From JAWMQL01 sp033283165 (GTDB lineage: Bacteria > Pseudomonadota > Gammaproteobacteria > Pseudomonadales > Halieaceae): 64,000 nucleotides of DNA. The notes beneath the pieces are model-generated. The model was not told the origin of the DNA. It saw only the letters and a program-made list of their open reading frames with translations, and did not search any database. The stretch covers positions 682,001-746,000 of the forward strand of contig JAWMQL010000001.1 of the NCBI GenBank assembly GCA_033283165.1. Direction: 5' to 3'. Positions 1 to 8,595 of the stretch are shown piece after piece. The position numbers and the translations under genes were made by a program. Numbering within the stretch: position 1 is the first letter of the stretch; each line of letters begins with the position of its first letter.

Positions 1-1
1 C

Positions 2-508
2 GATATCGGACAGCGCTTTAATCACAACTTCGCCGAGGTGTTCACCCTGCCGGAAGCGGTGGTGGACGACAGCGTGGCCGTGCTGCAGGGCACCGACGGC
101 CGCAAGATGAGCAAGAGCTACAACAATACCATCCCCCTGTTCCTCGCGGAGAAACAGCTGCGCAAGGCGATCAACAAGATCAAGACCAACCTGCTCGAGC
201 CGGGGGAGCCGAAGGACCCCGACGGTTCGACGGTATTCCAGGTGTGGTCCGCGTTTGCCACGGATGACCAGACCCGCTGGATGCGGGAGCAGTTTGAAGC
301 TGGAATTGCCTGGGGTGAGGCGAAGAAGCAGTTGTTCGAACTGGTCAACGCGGAAATTGCCCCGGCGCGGGAACGCTACCAGCGGCTGATGGACGACCCG
401 GGACACATCGAGGCCGTGCTGCGCCGTGGGGCAGAGCGTGCCAGGGAGCACAGCGCGCCGTTGATGGCGAGGGTACGTGAGGCGGTGGGCATTTCACCGC
501 TGGGTTAG
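2..508 (+). CDS. trpS: Tryptophanyl-tRNA synthetase, C-terminal part
   Basis: The reading frame is open from base 2, so the gene begins upstream of the window. The product charges tRNA-Trp with tryptophan in the cytoplasm. The visible part carries the class I synthetase signature KMSKS (within GRKMSKSYNN), which binds ATP at the active site. The helical anticodon-binding region follows and ends in a short tail typical of bacterial TrpRS. About 168 residues are present, roughly half of the usual 330-400. No Rho-independent terminator is obvious after the stop codon. The call rests on KMSKS and the overall TrpRS-like C-terminus. The adjoining sequence would be needed to see HIGH and the Rossmann core. 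Confidence 0.93.
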   Translation, partial: DIGQRFNHNFAEVFTLPEAVVDDSVAVLQGTDGRKMSKSYNNTIPLFLAEKQLRKAINKIKTNLLEPGEPKDPDGSTVFQVWSAFATDDQTRWMREQFEAGIAWGEAKKQLFELVNAEIAPARERYQRLMDDPGHIEAVLRRGAERAREHSAPLMARVREAVGISPLG

Positions 509-608
509 TCTGCAACCTCCGGTACAGCCGGCGCCAGATCGCCGGGAGCGCGGGTGCCCGCATTTGATCTGTCACGGTGCTTGCCGGTGGGTGTTCTGAG
601 GCCTACGA

Positions 609-628
609 TACTGTATAAATACACAGTT
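609..628 (+). promoter_or_regulatory. LexA (SOS) operator
   Basis: The sequence TACTGTATAAATACACAGTT contains a perfect CTGT-N8-ACAG core with an A/T-rich centre, the gammaproteobacterial LexA consensus. It lies 9-28 bases before the GTG start of the broken DUF222/HNH gene and overlaps a possible -10 element (TATAAAT). LexA bound here would block transcription until DNA damage. The site looks intact although the gene behind it does not. Confidence 0.85.
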
Positions 629-636
629 TCTGGCAG

Positions 637-1754
637 GTGCTGTCCATGGGACTTCCCGCCATACAGGTAACCGCGTCGGACGCGGACGATGAACTGCTCG
701 GGCAGGAAATCGTGCTGCTGTCTTCGCGGATCAACGTCGCCAACTACCGGCTGCTGAAACTGATCGCCGAGTTCGACCGGCGCGGCGCCTGGCGCTGTGG
801 TGGGACCGTGCGTTCCTGCGCCCACTGGCTGGTGGCCAAGTGCGGCATCGACCTGGGCGCGGCCCGGGAGCGGGTGCGGGTGGCGCGGCGACTGCTGGAT
901 TTGCCGCTGGTCGATGCTGCGTTTGCCGGGGGCGAACTGAGTTTCTCCAAGGCCCGCGCCATCACCCGGGTAGCCACGCCGGACAACGAGGACCTGTTGC
1001 TGGGACTGGCGGAACAGGTCACCGCCGGGCGAAACGCCTGGCGCCGCCGGGCGGGAACAGGCCCGGGAAGAGGCCCGGGAGATGTTCTGGTTCCAGGACG
1101 AGGACGGCAACTGGGTCATCCACGCCAGGCTGCCGCCGGAGCAGGGACAACTGGTGGTGAAAACCCTGGAAGCCCTCACCCGGCCCCTGGTGGAGGAACG
1201 CAAGGACGAATGCAAGGCGCTGCAGGCGGCGCGGCTCCGGGCGGCGGCAAAAGCTATCCGTCGTCATCCCGGCGAAAGCCGGGAACCAGTCCCCGAACTG
1301 CACCAGGTGGAAGAAAAAATCTCCGCGGAAACGTTTGGCCAGTTCATGAACCAGGCCCGGGCGGATGCCTTCGGCAACCTGGTGGAGCACTTCCTGGCCA
1401 TGGCGCCGGACTACCGCCAGCTGCAGGGGCTGACCGGGGCGGAGCGGTGCCAGGTGATCCTGCATATCGACGTCAATACCCTGCGGCAGCAGCGGGCCGG
1501 GGTGTGCTGCGCGCACGGTCGGGCGGGCGCTGAAGGAGCGGGATGGCTGTTGCCAGTTCCCCGGGTGCTCGGAGTCGAGGTACGTGGACGCTCATCACGC
1601 AATTCACTGGGCGGATGGCGGCGAGACCTCGCTGGAGAACCTGGTCACCTTGTGCCGCTTTCACCACACGCGGTTGCACGCGGGGCACTTTGAGATGCGG
1701 CGCGGGGCCGGGGGTGGCTGGGAGTTCATCCGGGCGGGGCCGGGCCAGCTGTGA
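637..1754 (+). pseudogene. DUF222 / HNH endonuclease, broken
   Basis: A DUF222-type (13E12 repeat) protein with a C-terminal HNH nuclease domain can be read only by switching frame twice. Frame 1 (from GTG 637, or ATG 646) gives the N-terminal DUF222 half to about 1030. Frame 2 (about 1040-1500) resumes at a segment reading MFWFQDEDGNW and runs to HIDVNTLR. Frame 3 (1512-1754) holds an intact HNH end with DAHHAIHWADGG and LCRFHHTRLH. Compared with the usual family layout, sequence appears to be missing at both junctions, so these look like deletions rather than single-base slips. A REP-like hairpin (1268-1283) lies inside the middle segment. Intact relatives are thought to act on DNA. This copy is probably not functional as one protein. 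Confidence 0.85.
1260..1290 (+). repeat. REP-like hairpin inside the DUF222 pseudogene
   Basis: GTCATCCCGGCGAAAGCCGG and the following bases form a six-pair stem (CCCGGC/GCCGGG) capped by a GAAA tetraloop at 1268-1283. The flank GTCAT...GGGAACCA matches the hairpin near 37442-37470 (GTCATTCCCGC-GAAA-GCGGGAATCCA), so both belong to one dispersed repeat family. It lies inside the reading frame of the middle pseudogene segment. Confidence 0.7.
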
Positions 1755-1780
1755 TCTTTCAGTACGTCGTTTGTGCTCAT

Positions 1781-1870
1781 CCGGGCTGGCGCGCCCCGGG
1801 CTGGCGTGCCCCGGGCTGGCGTGCCCCGGGCTGGCGTGCCCCGGGCTGGCGTGCCCCGGGCCGGCCTGCC
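1781..1870. repeat. 15-bp tandem repeat, six units
   Basis: Six head-to-tail copies of CCGGGCTGGCGTGCC run from 1781 to 1870. The central four are identical (1796-1855) and the outer two differ at one or two positions. The array fills most of the gap between the broken HNH gene and the convergent TonB receptor. The junctions create CCCCGGG palindromes, so RNA from either strand could fold. Open frames through it encode only short GVPRA-type repeats and look like by-products of the repeat. Confidence 0.92.
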
Positions 1871-1874
1871 AAGG

Positions 1875-3926
1875 TCAGCTGCCGAAACGGTACGCCAGTT
1901 CCAGGTACACACCCAGCGGTTGGCCCACAAAGTAGCGGTAGCTGCCGAAGCCGAAATCAGCGCGTTCGGCGTAGTCCTCGTCCAGCAGGTTCGTCACTCG
2001 CAGTGCTCCCTGCCACTGTGGTCCCCACTGGCTGGAAATCCGCAGGTTGAGGAGCGAGTGACCGTCGTAGCGGTACAGGTTGTCCGGCTCCAGGAAATAC
2101 TCATCCATATACACCCACTCCAGTTCGGCTGTGCCGGCGTTGACCTCGCGCCATTGGAACTCGCGACCCAGGCGCAGGCTGCCATATACCCGGGGGGCTG
2201 TATCGATGTCGTTGCCCTTGATGTCGCCACTGGCGCCCAACAGGCGGACGCGGTTGTCATAGCGATGCCGGGCCGCTGTCAGCGCCGACCCCAGGTACCA
2301 CTGCTGGGCGAAGCGCCAGTCCACCTGTAGTTCCGCGCCGTGATGCCGGGTTTTTGCTCCGGAGACATTCTGCCGGTCCGCATCCTGGAAAATGACTTCC
2401 CGTTTGCGCATCAGGAACGCGGATAACTGGTACTGGAAGTTGTCGGCCAGCATGCCTCGAATGCCGAGTTCGATATTATCGATCTCCTCCGACTCCAGGT
2501 CCGCGCTTTCCTGTCCCGACTGCAGGCGGTATAGCTCGGCGGTCTGGGGCGCTCGGAAACCGCTGGCGAAGCGTGCGAAGAGCGCCTGTCCGCCCAACTG
2601 GTAGCTCAATGCCAGGTTCAGCGAGGTATCGTCAAACCGATCGCTGCGATCGGCGGGACGATAAAAGCGGCAGGCCTCCGCTGTTGGCTCGCAGGCCGGA
2701 CCATCCGCGGTGCGATTGTCATAGTCGTAATGGGTGTATTCGTAACGGGCACCGGCAGTCAACTCCCAGCGCTCGGCCGGCCGCCAGCTCCACTGGGCGT
2801 AGGCGGCGGCCACCCCCGCGTCCACCTGGTAGTCATAGTGGATTCCCGCTGGCTGATTGGGGCTGAAATCACCGGCCTGTATCTCCTCGAGCCAGCCATC
2901 GGTGTACTCCAGGTCCAGCCCGCTGACCAGTTCCCAGTCGTCGCCGTCGAGATAGAGCGCGCCACGGAGGCCGAAACTGCGGTGGCCGTTTTTTTCTACC
3001 GGCTGCCACGGTACGAAGTGCTGCAGGAACTCCATGTCGTTGTCGCGCAGGTAGGCGGTGAGGTTCAGTCGCCGGCCCGCTGAGAGGGTGTGACTGGCAC
3101 TGGTATAGGCCAACAGCGAGCGCGCGTCGCGATAGGCTTCGGGATTGGGGTTGCTGTCCTTCAGGCCCGGGTCCTCGTAGGCCTTGTAGCCGGTGACAAA
3201 GCCGGCGGTTTCCTGGTTGAGGTTGGCGAATTGCAGCGCACTGGTGATCTCCCACTCCTGGCCCCGGTAGTCGTGACGCAGGGTGAGTTTCTGCTGGTCA
3301 TAGCCGGAGAAATCCTTGTATCCGCCGTCGGTGCTGCCGTTTGCACGCAATGTAAGGCCGTGTTTTTCACCACTGTGGTCGAGGGCATATTTCAGGCGGT
3401 AATAGTCATAGGGGCCAGCCTCCAGGCCGAGTGTTTGGCCGTTGTCCCCGGCGGCAGCGCTGAGTACGTTGATTACCCCGTGCATGGCGTTGGAGCCGTA
3501 CAGGGCTGTGGCGGGGCCCTTGATGACCTCGATACGCCCGGCCTGTTCGGTGTTGCTATCGAACAACTGGTTGACGTTACAGAAGCCCGGTGCGCGCACC
3601 CCGATACCGTCGAAAGCGACGAAGAACGCACCGCAGCTGCCGGGACCAGTGAGGACCGGGGAGCGCAGCGCGGTCAGGCTCTCCTGGCCGTTGCCGCGGC
3701 TGATCCAGGCGCCGGGAATGGCCTGCATCGCCTCGTTGATATGTATATGTCCTGCCAGGGCCAGTTCATCCGACTCCAGGGTGGCCCAGGCCAGAGGCAG
3801 GTCGCTGGCCGGGCTGGCGATCCGGCTGGCACTGACCAGCACGGTTTCCTGCAATTGCGGTTCAGCCGTTGCGGCGTGCGCCAGCAGTAGCATCGCCATC
3901 GCCGGGACTGTCGGGGAGATTCTCAT
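1875..3926 (-). CDS. TonB-dependent outer-membrane receptor
   Basis: An outer-membrane beta-barrel of 683 residues that would import a scarce ligand, perhaps an iron complex or cofactor, using TonB energy. An N-terminal signal peptide (cut near residue 21, after HAATA) is followed by a TonB-box-like ETVLVSA. The plug domain (about residues 40-155) includes IEVIKGPATALYGSNAMHG. The barrel ends in LELAYRFGS. The plug contains a cysteine pair (GSCGAF and GFCNVN) about 20 residues apart, a distinctive feature of one receptor subgroup. No partner ABC transporter, sigma regulator or riboswitch lies beside it, so the substrate cannot be read from context. The 3' end abuts the 15-bp tandem repeat. 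Confidence 0.9.
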   Translation of the reverse strand: MRISPTVPAMAMLLLAHAATAEPQLQETVLVSASRIASPASDLPLAWATLESDELALAGHIHINEAMQAIPGAWISRGNGQESLTALRSPVLTGPGSCGAFFVAFDGIGVRAPGFCNVNQLFDSNTEQAGRIEVIKGPATALYGSNAMHGVINVLSAAAGDNGQTLGLEAGPYDYYRLKYALDHSGEKHGLTLRANGSTDGGYKDFSGYDQQKLTLRHDYRGQEWEITSALQFANLNQETAGFVTGYKAYEDPGLKDSNPNPEAYRDARSLLAYTSASHTLSAGRRLNLTAYLRDNDMEFLQHFVPWQPVEKNGHRSFGLRGALYLDGDDWELVSGLDLEYTDGWLEEIQAGDFSPNQPAGIHYDYQVDAGVAAAYAQWSWRPAERWELTAGARYEYTHYDYDNRTADGPACEPTAEACRFYRPADRSDRFDDTSLNLALSYQLGGQALFARFASGFRAPQTAELYRLQSGQESADLESEEIDNIELGIRGMLADNFQYQLSAFLMRKREVIFQDADRQNVSGAKTRHHGAELQVDWRFAQQWYLGSALTAARHRYDNRVRLLGASGDIKGNDIDTAPRVYGSLRLGREFQWREVNAGTAELEWVYMDEYFLEPDNLYRYDGHSLLNLRISSQWGPQWQGALRVTNLLDEDYAERADFGFGSYRYFVGQPLGVYLELAYRFGS

Positions 3927-4089
3927 AGGGTTATGGGCTCTCGATAACAGGCGAGATTGTAACGAAATCCGGCGTCTTCGGCTTCCTGTTCCTGACGCTG
4001 GTCTGCTTGCGCATCTGGGTTATACTTGAGACAGTTTTCACCCTCGGGCAGCACCCGATCCATAATCAAGAACCAGAGGACGAGTTGGT

Positions 4090-4785
4090 ATGTCACGGAA
4101 ATTCCTCGCCGCCCTTGCGGCTACCCTAGGACTGATGGGCGGATGCGCCCAGAACAGCACCAGCGATGCGGTGCCGGAGCGCGGCGACCCCGGCTACCTG
4201 ATCGCCAAGAATCCCCTGGGCCAGGAACTGTATGTGGCTGACAACCCTGGCGAAAAAGCCGCAGATTTTCGCCGGGTTTACATCGCCCCCGCGCGGCTGG
4301 ACCAACTGCAGATCATACAGCCTGAAGGCGTGCAGGCGGACGGGGAGTGGGCGGTTTCCGACGTCGAGGCAGCCTACCTGCAGGCGGCGGTGCAGAGGGA
4401 GTTCAGCAACACACTGTCGTTTGAGTCTGCCTATAACGTGGTCGACTCCGCGGACAAGGCGCAGATGATAGTGCACACCACAGTGGTCGCAATTCACCCC
4501 TATGCCACGCGGGCGGAGGTAGAGGCAGGCGCCAGGTCAGGCGGCGCAATCACCGTGAGCCTGGCCCTGGTGAATGCCGAAACCGGCAAGGTGATGATTC
4601 GCTCAGTCGATACCGTGTCTTCCGATGATATCTGGGCTTTCCATGAGGTGGACAACGAGGATGACGCCATCACCCTGATTTTCCGCGCCTGGGGCAACAG
4701 CATGCGTCGTGGCCTGCTGTTCCTGCAGGGCAGGGCGGCACCACCGCCGGGGCAGGAAGCGCTGGTGCTCAAGCCACAGCGCTAG
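4090..4785 (+). CDS. DUF3313-like lipoprotein
   Basis: A 231-residue predicted lipoprotein. The N-terminus is a short signal peptide ending in the lipobox LMGGC, with the acylated Cys near residue 19, so it should be anchored to a membrane facing the periplasm. The body (VYIAPARLDQLQIIQP, then a region rich in VVAIHPYATRAEV and GGAITVSLALVNAETGKV) resembles DUF3313 proteins, whose role is unknown. ATG 4090 follows an AGAGGA ribosome-binding site. A TATACT at 4021-4026 is a possible -10. The gene stands alone and converges on the hemoglobin gene with only 3 bases between the stop codons. Family assignment is moderate and the function is unknown. Confidence 0.7.
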   Translation: MSRKFLAALAATLGLMGGCAQNSTSDAVPERGDPGYLIAKNPLGQELYVADNPGEKAADFRRVYIAPARLDQLQIIQPEGVQADGEWAVSDVEAAYLQAAVQREFSNTLSFESAYNVVDSADKAQMIVHTTVVAIHPYATRAEVEAGARSGGAITVSLALVNAETGKVMIRSVDTVSSDDIWAFHEVDNEDDAITLIFRAWGNSMRRGLLFLQGRAAPPPGQEALVLKPQR

Positions 4786-4788
4786 GCG

Positions 4789-5217
4789 TCAGCCGGCGGC
4801 GATGACGTTCGGGTCGGTCCTGGCAGCGCTGGGACCTTCCTTGTTACGAACCGCGTCGGCCACCCGGAACAGCGGTATCTTCAACATCTCCTGCAACTCG
4901 TCGCTGGCGCCGATCTGTTTCAGTGCCCGGTCCATGCACAGCAGCCACTGGTCACGTTCCTCCGGGCCGATATGGTAGGGCTCATGCGGCTCGGTCATGC
5001 ACACCGTGCCGTGCTTGTCGGCGTAGCGGGGCGGTCCGCCCATCCAGCCGGTCAGGTAGTCCGCCAGTTTTTCTTTCATGGGGGACAGGTCTGCGGCGTG
5101 CATGGCGCGAATGCCCGCGGCCTCCGGCAAGGTGTCCATTATGTCGTAAAAGACATCTACCAGTTCGCGAATACCGTCCTCGCCCAGTATCTGGTAGGGG
5201 GTCTGTGCTGTCGTCAT
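4789..5217 (-). CDS. Group II truncated hemoglobin
   Basis: A 142-residue cytoplasmic globin of the 2-on-2 fold, which binds heme and O2/NO. Visible family marks include FYDIMDTLPEA in helix B, WMGGPPRYADKHG, and the run PHEPYHIGPEERDQWLLCM. In that run the His of PHEPYHIG fits the proximal heme ligand, and the Trp of DQW is the G8 Trp characteristic of group II. The length is typical for a single-domain trHb. Suggested roles in this family are NO or oxygen chemistry, and the context does not decide. It sits head to head with the following membrane protein gene, with about 80 bases to that gene's preferred start. Confidence 0.88.
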   Translation of the reverse strand: MTTAQTPYQILGEDGIRELVDVFYDIMDTLPEAAGIRAMHAADLSPMKEKLADYLTGWMGGPPRYADKHGTVCMTEPHEPYHIGPEERDQWLLCMDRALKQIGASDELQEMLKIPLFRVADAVRNKEGPSAARTDPNVIAAG

Positions 5218-5299
5218 TGTGTCCTGCTGCCTGCTCGGGATTCCGGGTCGATATTCTACCTGCTGCGGCGGATTTTTGCCCGCCCGGTGGCCCGTCGTA

Positions 5300-5989
5300 A
5301 TGAATCCTGAGGCCCCGGCGGCCGTGACTGGCGAAGACTTGCCATCCTACCGCGGGCTGAGGCGGGATGCATCACTGCTGTTCCTGTTACTGGTCAACCT
5401 GCTCCCTCTGTACGGCATTGTCCGGCTCGACTGGGATGTGGCGGCCCTGATGATTCTCTACTGGTCGGAAAACCTGGTCCTGGGATTTTATACCCTGCTG
5501 AAGATGCTCCTGCGGTCGCCGCTGGCAGGGCTGTTCTCCGGCCTGTTTTTCTGTATCCACTACGGCGGTTTTTGCGCCGTGCACGGCCTGTTCCTGCTCA
5601 CCTTTCTCACCGATGTGGAGCCGAAGTTTTTTTCCGGTGAGCCCTGGCCACTGTTCCTGGTGTTTGTGCAATTGCTGATCGAGGTGGTGCAGCAGGTTCT
5701 GGACCTGGCGCCGCCGGCCTGGTTGTACGCCTTCCTCGGGCTGTTTGTCAGCCACGGGGTATCTTTCCTCGCCAACTTTGTATTGGTCGAAGAGCGGGAC
5801 AGGCTGTCGCTGCGCCAGTTGATGGGGGCTCCCTATGGCCGCATCGTGGTGCTCCACATCGCCATTATCCTGGGCGGCTTTGCCGTCATGGCCCTGGGGC
5901 AGCCCCTGGGCATGCTGCTGGTGCTGATCGCGCTCAAGCTGGGCCTCGATATCCACATGCACCTGCGGGAACACCGGAGACTGGCTTAG
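5300..5989 (+). CDS. DUF6498-like integral membrane protein
   Basis: A 229-residue inner-membrane protein with about five or six hydrophobic segments, and LILYWSENLVLG-like wording (ALMILYWSENLVLGFYTLLKM) as seen in DUF6498 proteins. I chose ATG 5300 (MNPEAPAAVTG) over the in-frame GTG at 5219. The upstream start would add a cysteine-rich, non-conserved leader that overlaps the promoter region of the hemoglobin gene. The family has no known function. It is upstream of purC, with 60 bases between, and has no clear operon partner. Confidence 0.7.
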   Translation: MNPEAPAAVTGEDLPSYRGLRRDASLLFLLLVNLLPLYGIVRLDWDVAALMILYWSENLVLGFYTLLKMLLRSPLAGLFSGLFFCIHYGGFCAVHGLFLLTFLTDVEPKFFSGEPWPLFLVFVQLLIEVVQQVLDLAPPAWLYAFLGLFVSHGVSFLANFVLVEERDRLSLRQLMGAPYGRIVVLHIAIILGGFAVMALGQPLGMLLVLIALKLGLDIHMHLREHRRLA

Positions 5990-6002
5990 CCACTCCTGGC
6001 TC

Positions 6003-6011
6003 TGGTAAAAT
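6003..6011 (+). promoter_or_regulatory. Extended -10 promoter element of purC
   Basis: TGGTAAAAT matches the extended -10 pattern TGnTAnnnT and lies about 40 bases before the purC start, a suitable distance for a sigma-70 promoter. No PurR-type operator was recognised. Confidence 0.45.
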
Positions 6012-6049
6012 CCGCCGTTTCCCGGGACCAACTGAACAGGACAAACAGC

Positions 6050-7153
6050 ATGAGTCTTGCCGACAAGGTATTGGCCGTCAACAACGATCTTCCCATTCGC
6101 ACCGATGAACCTGTTCACAGCGGCAAGGTGCGTTCGGTCTACTGGCTGACAGCGGCCGATAGCGCGCGCCTGGTCGCGGAACGGGGTTACGACGTGGCAG
6201 CGGATGCACCGCTTGCCATCATGGTCATATCCGACCGGATTTCAGCCTTTGACTGCATCTGGCGGGGCGAGGGCGGAATGGCCGGGGTGCCGGGCAAGGG
6301 CGCGGCGCTGAATGCCATTTCCAATCACTGGTTTCGCCTGTTTCGCGAACGGGGTCTGGCCGACAGCCATATCCTGGAGATTCCCCACCCGCTGGTCTGG
6401 ATAGTACAGAAGGCTCGCCCGGTGATGATCGAGGCCATTGCCCGGCAGTACATTACGGGGTCGATGTGGCGTTCCTATGAGCGGGGTGAGCGGGAATTCT
6501 GCGGCATTGCCATACCCGATGGCCTGCAGCGTGACCAGAAACTACCGGAGTTGCTGATAACTCCCTCTACCAAGGGGATACTCGAAGGCATTCCCGGAGT
6601 GCCCGCGGTGGACGACGTCAATATCACCCGCCAGGATATCGAGCACAACTACCGGTCCTTCAATTTCCGCTCGCTGGACGATGTCGACCTGTACGAGAAA
6701 TTGCTCCGGGAGGGCTTCGATGTCATCAGCGGCGAACTGGCCGCACTCGACCAGGTATTCGTGGATACCAAGTTTGAGTTCGGATATGTCACGGACCAGT
6801 CAGGGCAGGAAAAGCTCATCTACATGGACGAGGTGGGAACTCCTGACTCGTCGCGGATCTGGGACGGGCCGGCCTATCGCGAGGGTCGGGTCGTGGAAAA
6901 TTCCAAGGAGGGTTTCCGCCAGTTGCTGCTGAGCCATTTTCCCGACCCCGATATCCTGTTGAACAAGGACCGGATGCCCGAGCGACAGGAACTGGCCAGG
7001 GACAACGAGTTGCCCACGTCCGTGTTGATGGAGGTATCCTCGACCTATGTGGATATCGCCGAGCGTATTACGGGCAAATCACTCGTACTGTCAGATAACC
7101 CCAAGGCCGAGATCGTGGACGTGTTGTCCAGCCAGTTCGGCCTGATCGACTGA
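6050..7153 (+). CDS. purC: SAICAR synthase (PurC)
   Basis: Phosphoribosylaminoimidazole-succinocarboxamide synthase joins aspartate to CAIR using ATP in de novo purine synthesis. The family's nucleotide-binding start ([11 protein letters not shown]), [12 protein letters not shown], the substrate-loop region with [11 protein letters not shown], and TPSTKG are all visible. At 367 residues it belongs to the longer SAICAR synthase type (about 300-370) rather than the roughly 237-residue E. coli form. ATG 6050 is preceded by a weak AGGA. The gene is transcribed alone and converges on the DUF1329 gene across a strong inverted repeat. Confidence 0.95.
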   Translation: MSLADKVLAVNNDLPIRTDEPVHSGKVRSVYWLTAADSARLVAERGYDVAADAPLAIMVISDRISAFDCIWRGEGGMAGVPGKGAALNAISNHWFRLFRERGLADSHILEIPHPLVWIVQKARPVMIEAIARQYITGSMWRSYERGEREFCGIAIPDGLQRDQKLPELLITPSTKGILEGIPGVPAVDDVNITRQDIEHNYRSFNFRSLDDVDLYEKLLREGFDVISGELAALDQVFVDTKFEFGYVTDQSGQEKLIYMDEVGTPDSSRIWDGPAYREGRVVENSKEGFRQLLLSHFPDPDILLNKDRMPERQELARDNELPTSVLMEVSSTYVDIAERITGKSLVLSDNPKAEIVDVLSSQFGLID

Positions 7154-7172
7154 CAGCCTGCGACGGGCGGCC

Positions 7173-7200
7173 CTGGGTCGACCGCCTAGCGTCGACCCAG
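7173..7200. terminator. Inverted repeat between purC and the DUF1329 gene
   Basis: CTGGGTCGAC and GTCGACCCAG form a perfect ten-pair stem with an eight-base loop. The loop contains the stop codon of the leftward DUF1329 gene, so the stem covers its last codons. There is no U-tract on either side, so it may act as a transcript-end stabiliser rather than a classical terminator. Confidence 0.5.
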
Positions 7201-8580
7201 CTTGCGGATATTGGTAGGGGAGAAATAAGCCGGTCCCTTGAGGTCACCCTGGCTGTACAGCATGGGCGCGCTGTCGTTGATCAGGCGCTCGGCAATGTAG
7301 GCGCCGGCGCGCAGATCGTGGTACATCTGGACCCGGCGCACATACATGCCACCCCCGTACTCGTAGATATTGTTGAACAGGACGACCTTCCAAAGTTCGC
7401 CGCGGCCATCGTAATTCTCGGTGATGGCGGTCAACCCGGTGTCTTCATCGACGTAGATTCGCCGCTTGCCGTACAGGTGGCGCTGGCCTTCCTTCAGCGT
7501 GGCCTCGGCCACCCAAACCCGCTTCAGTTCGTAGCGCATGTATTCCGGGTTGGCATGGAATCTGGTCAGCAGGGTATTGTAGTCCAGACCGGGCTGGTCA
7601 AAGGCATAGTTATGATACGGGATAAACAGCTCCCGGCGACCGATCATCTGCCAATCGAACCGCTCCATGGAGCCGTTGAAGCCCCGCACCTCGTCCACGG
7701 TTTTGAGACCGCCGGGACCGTCCGGCGTGTCGAATCCCACCGTGGGCGCGCGCCGTACCCGGCGTGAGCCCGGCAGGTAGCGCCATACCTCGCGGGCGTT
7801 TTCGGCGTAATCATAGGGTTCGAAAACCGATGTGATCAGGCCCTTGTCCCGGGCCGGCTCGCTGACCATGGTCATGATGTAGCCGGCGAACTTGCCCAGG
7901 TTCGGGTATTCGTATTCCGCTGTGGCGGGGTTGTCGAGGTCTGCGTAGGGCGATTCCTGCAAAAAGGTGGAGCGCCGGATGGACTGGGTCCCGTTGGAGA
8001 ATACCGCGATATCACTGTACTCGCCTTCGCGCACGGCATAACCGCCGGCCGTCCGCGTCAGCCAGACCACCTCGGCGCCTCGAGCAGGCACCGGGAAGGT
8101 GGGCCCGCCCACGTAGTGCCGTATGCCCTCGTCGTTGTTGTACAGTTCCGCATTTCGAGCGTTGTAGAGAATTTTGGCGTAGTAACTGTCCGGGAACCTG
8201 AATTCCCTGTGGCTGGGATATATCGGCATCCTGAAGCTGTCCGGGTAGGTCTCGAACATGGCGATCTGGCCCGTTGACAGCCGCTCCCTGTATTGCTGGA
8301 AATTGTCCTTGTCGATCACGAACAGGGGTTTCTCCGACGCGTAGGGGTCGGGGTAGGGTGTACCCGGCCCATCCCAGCTCAGGCCCTCTGGCAAACCCAG
8401 TATCGCCCCGGTCCACTCCGGGATCATGCCGTCCCCGGACGCGGCCTTGATGGCGCCTATCGGCGTCAGATCCTGGCCCAGCCTGGCCACCAGTTCCGGG
8501 GCCATTTTCTGGGCGGACAGCGGCGCCGCCAGCAAGCCAAGCGCCAGCAGCCAGGCAGAGCGCGTCAGCAGGTTTTTCAT
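7186..8580 (-). CDS. DUF1329 periplasmic protein
   Basis: A 464-residue exported protein with a clear signal peptide (to LSAQ, near residue 24) followed by the DUF1329 body (GQDLTPIGAIKAASGDG, WTGAI, repeated aromatic-rich strands, YGGGMYVRRVQMYHDL). DUF1329 proteins resemble the LolA/LolB lipoprotein-carrier fold and are found with DUF1302 outer-membrane proteins and RND exporters. The inferred role is moving a hydrophobic molecule across the periplasm. It is the last gene of the leftward four-gene operon and begins 15 bases after the DUF1302 gene, with an AGGAGAT-type ribosome-binding site. Confidence 0.85.
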   Translation of the reverse strand: MKNLLTRSAWLLALGLLAAPLSAQKMAPELVARLGQDLTPIGAIKAASGDGMIPEWTGAILGLPEGLSWDGPGTPYPDPYASEKPLFVIDKDNFQQYRERLSTGQIAMFETYPDSFRMPIYPSHREFRFPDSYYAKILYNARNAELYNNDEGIRHYVGGPTFPVPARGAEVVWLTRTAGGYAVREGEYSDIAVFSNGTQSIRRSTFLQESPYADLDNPATAEYEYPNLGKFAGYIMTMVSEPARDKGLITSVFEPYDYAENAREVWRYLPGSRRVRRAPTVGFDTPDGPGGLKTVDEVRGFNGSMERFDWQMIGRRELFIPYHNYAFDQPGLDYNTLLTRFHANPEYMRYELKRVWVAEATLKEGQRHLYGKRRIYVDEDTGLTAITENYDGRGELWKVVLFNNIYEYGGGMYVRRVQMYHDLRAGAYIAERLINDSAPMLYSQGDLKGPAYFSPTNIRKLGRR

Positions 8581-8595
8581 GGTGATCTCCTGTTG

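Noticed and set aside
1773..2330. Repeat-rich open frames through the 15-bp array
   Set aside because: They arise from the repeat itself and run antisense into the TonB receptor gene. No start signals or relatives are evident.
3927..4089. Cobalamin or other riboswitch upstream of the first TonB receptor
   Set aside because: I could not find the conserved box or stem pattern in the leader, so no riboswitch is claimed.
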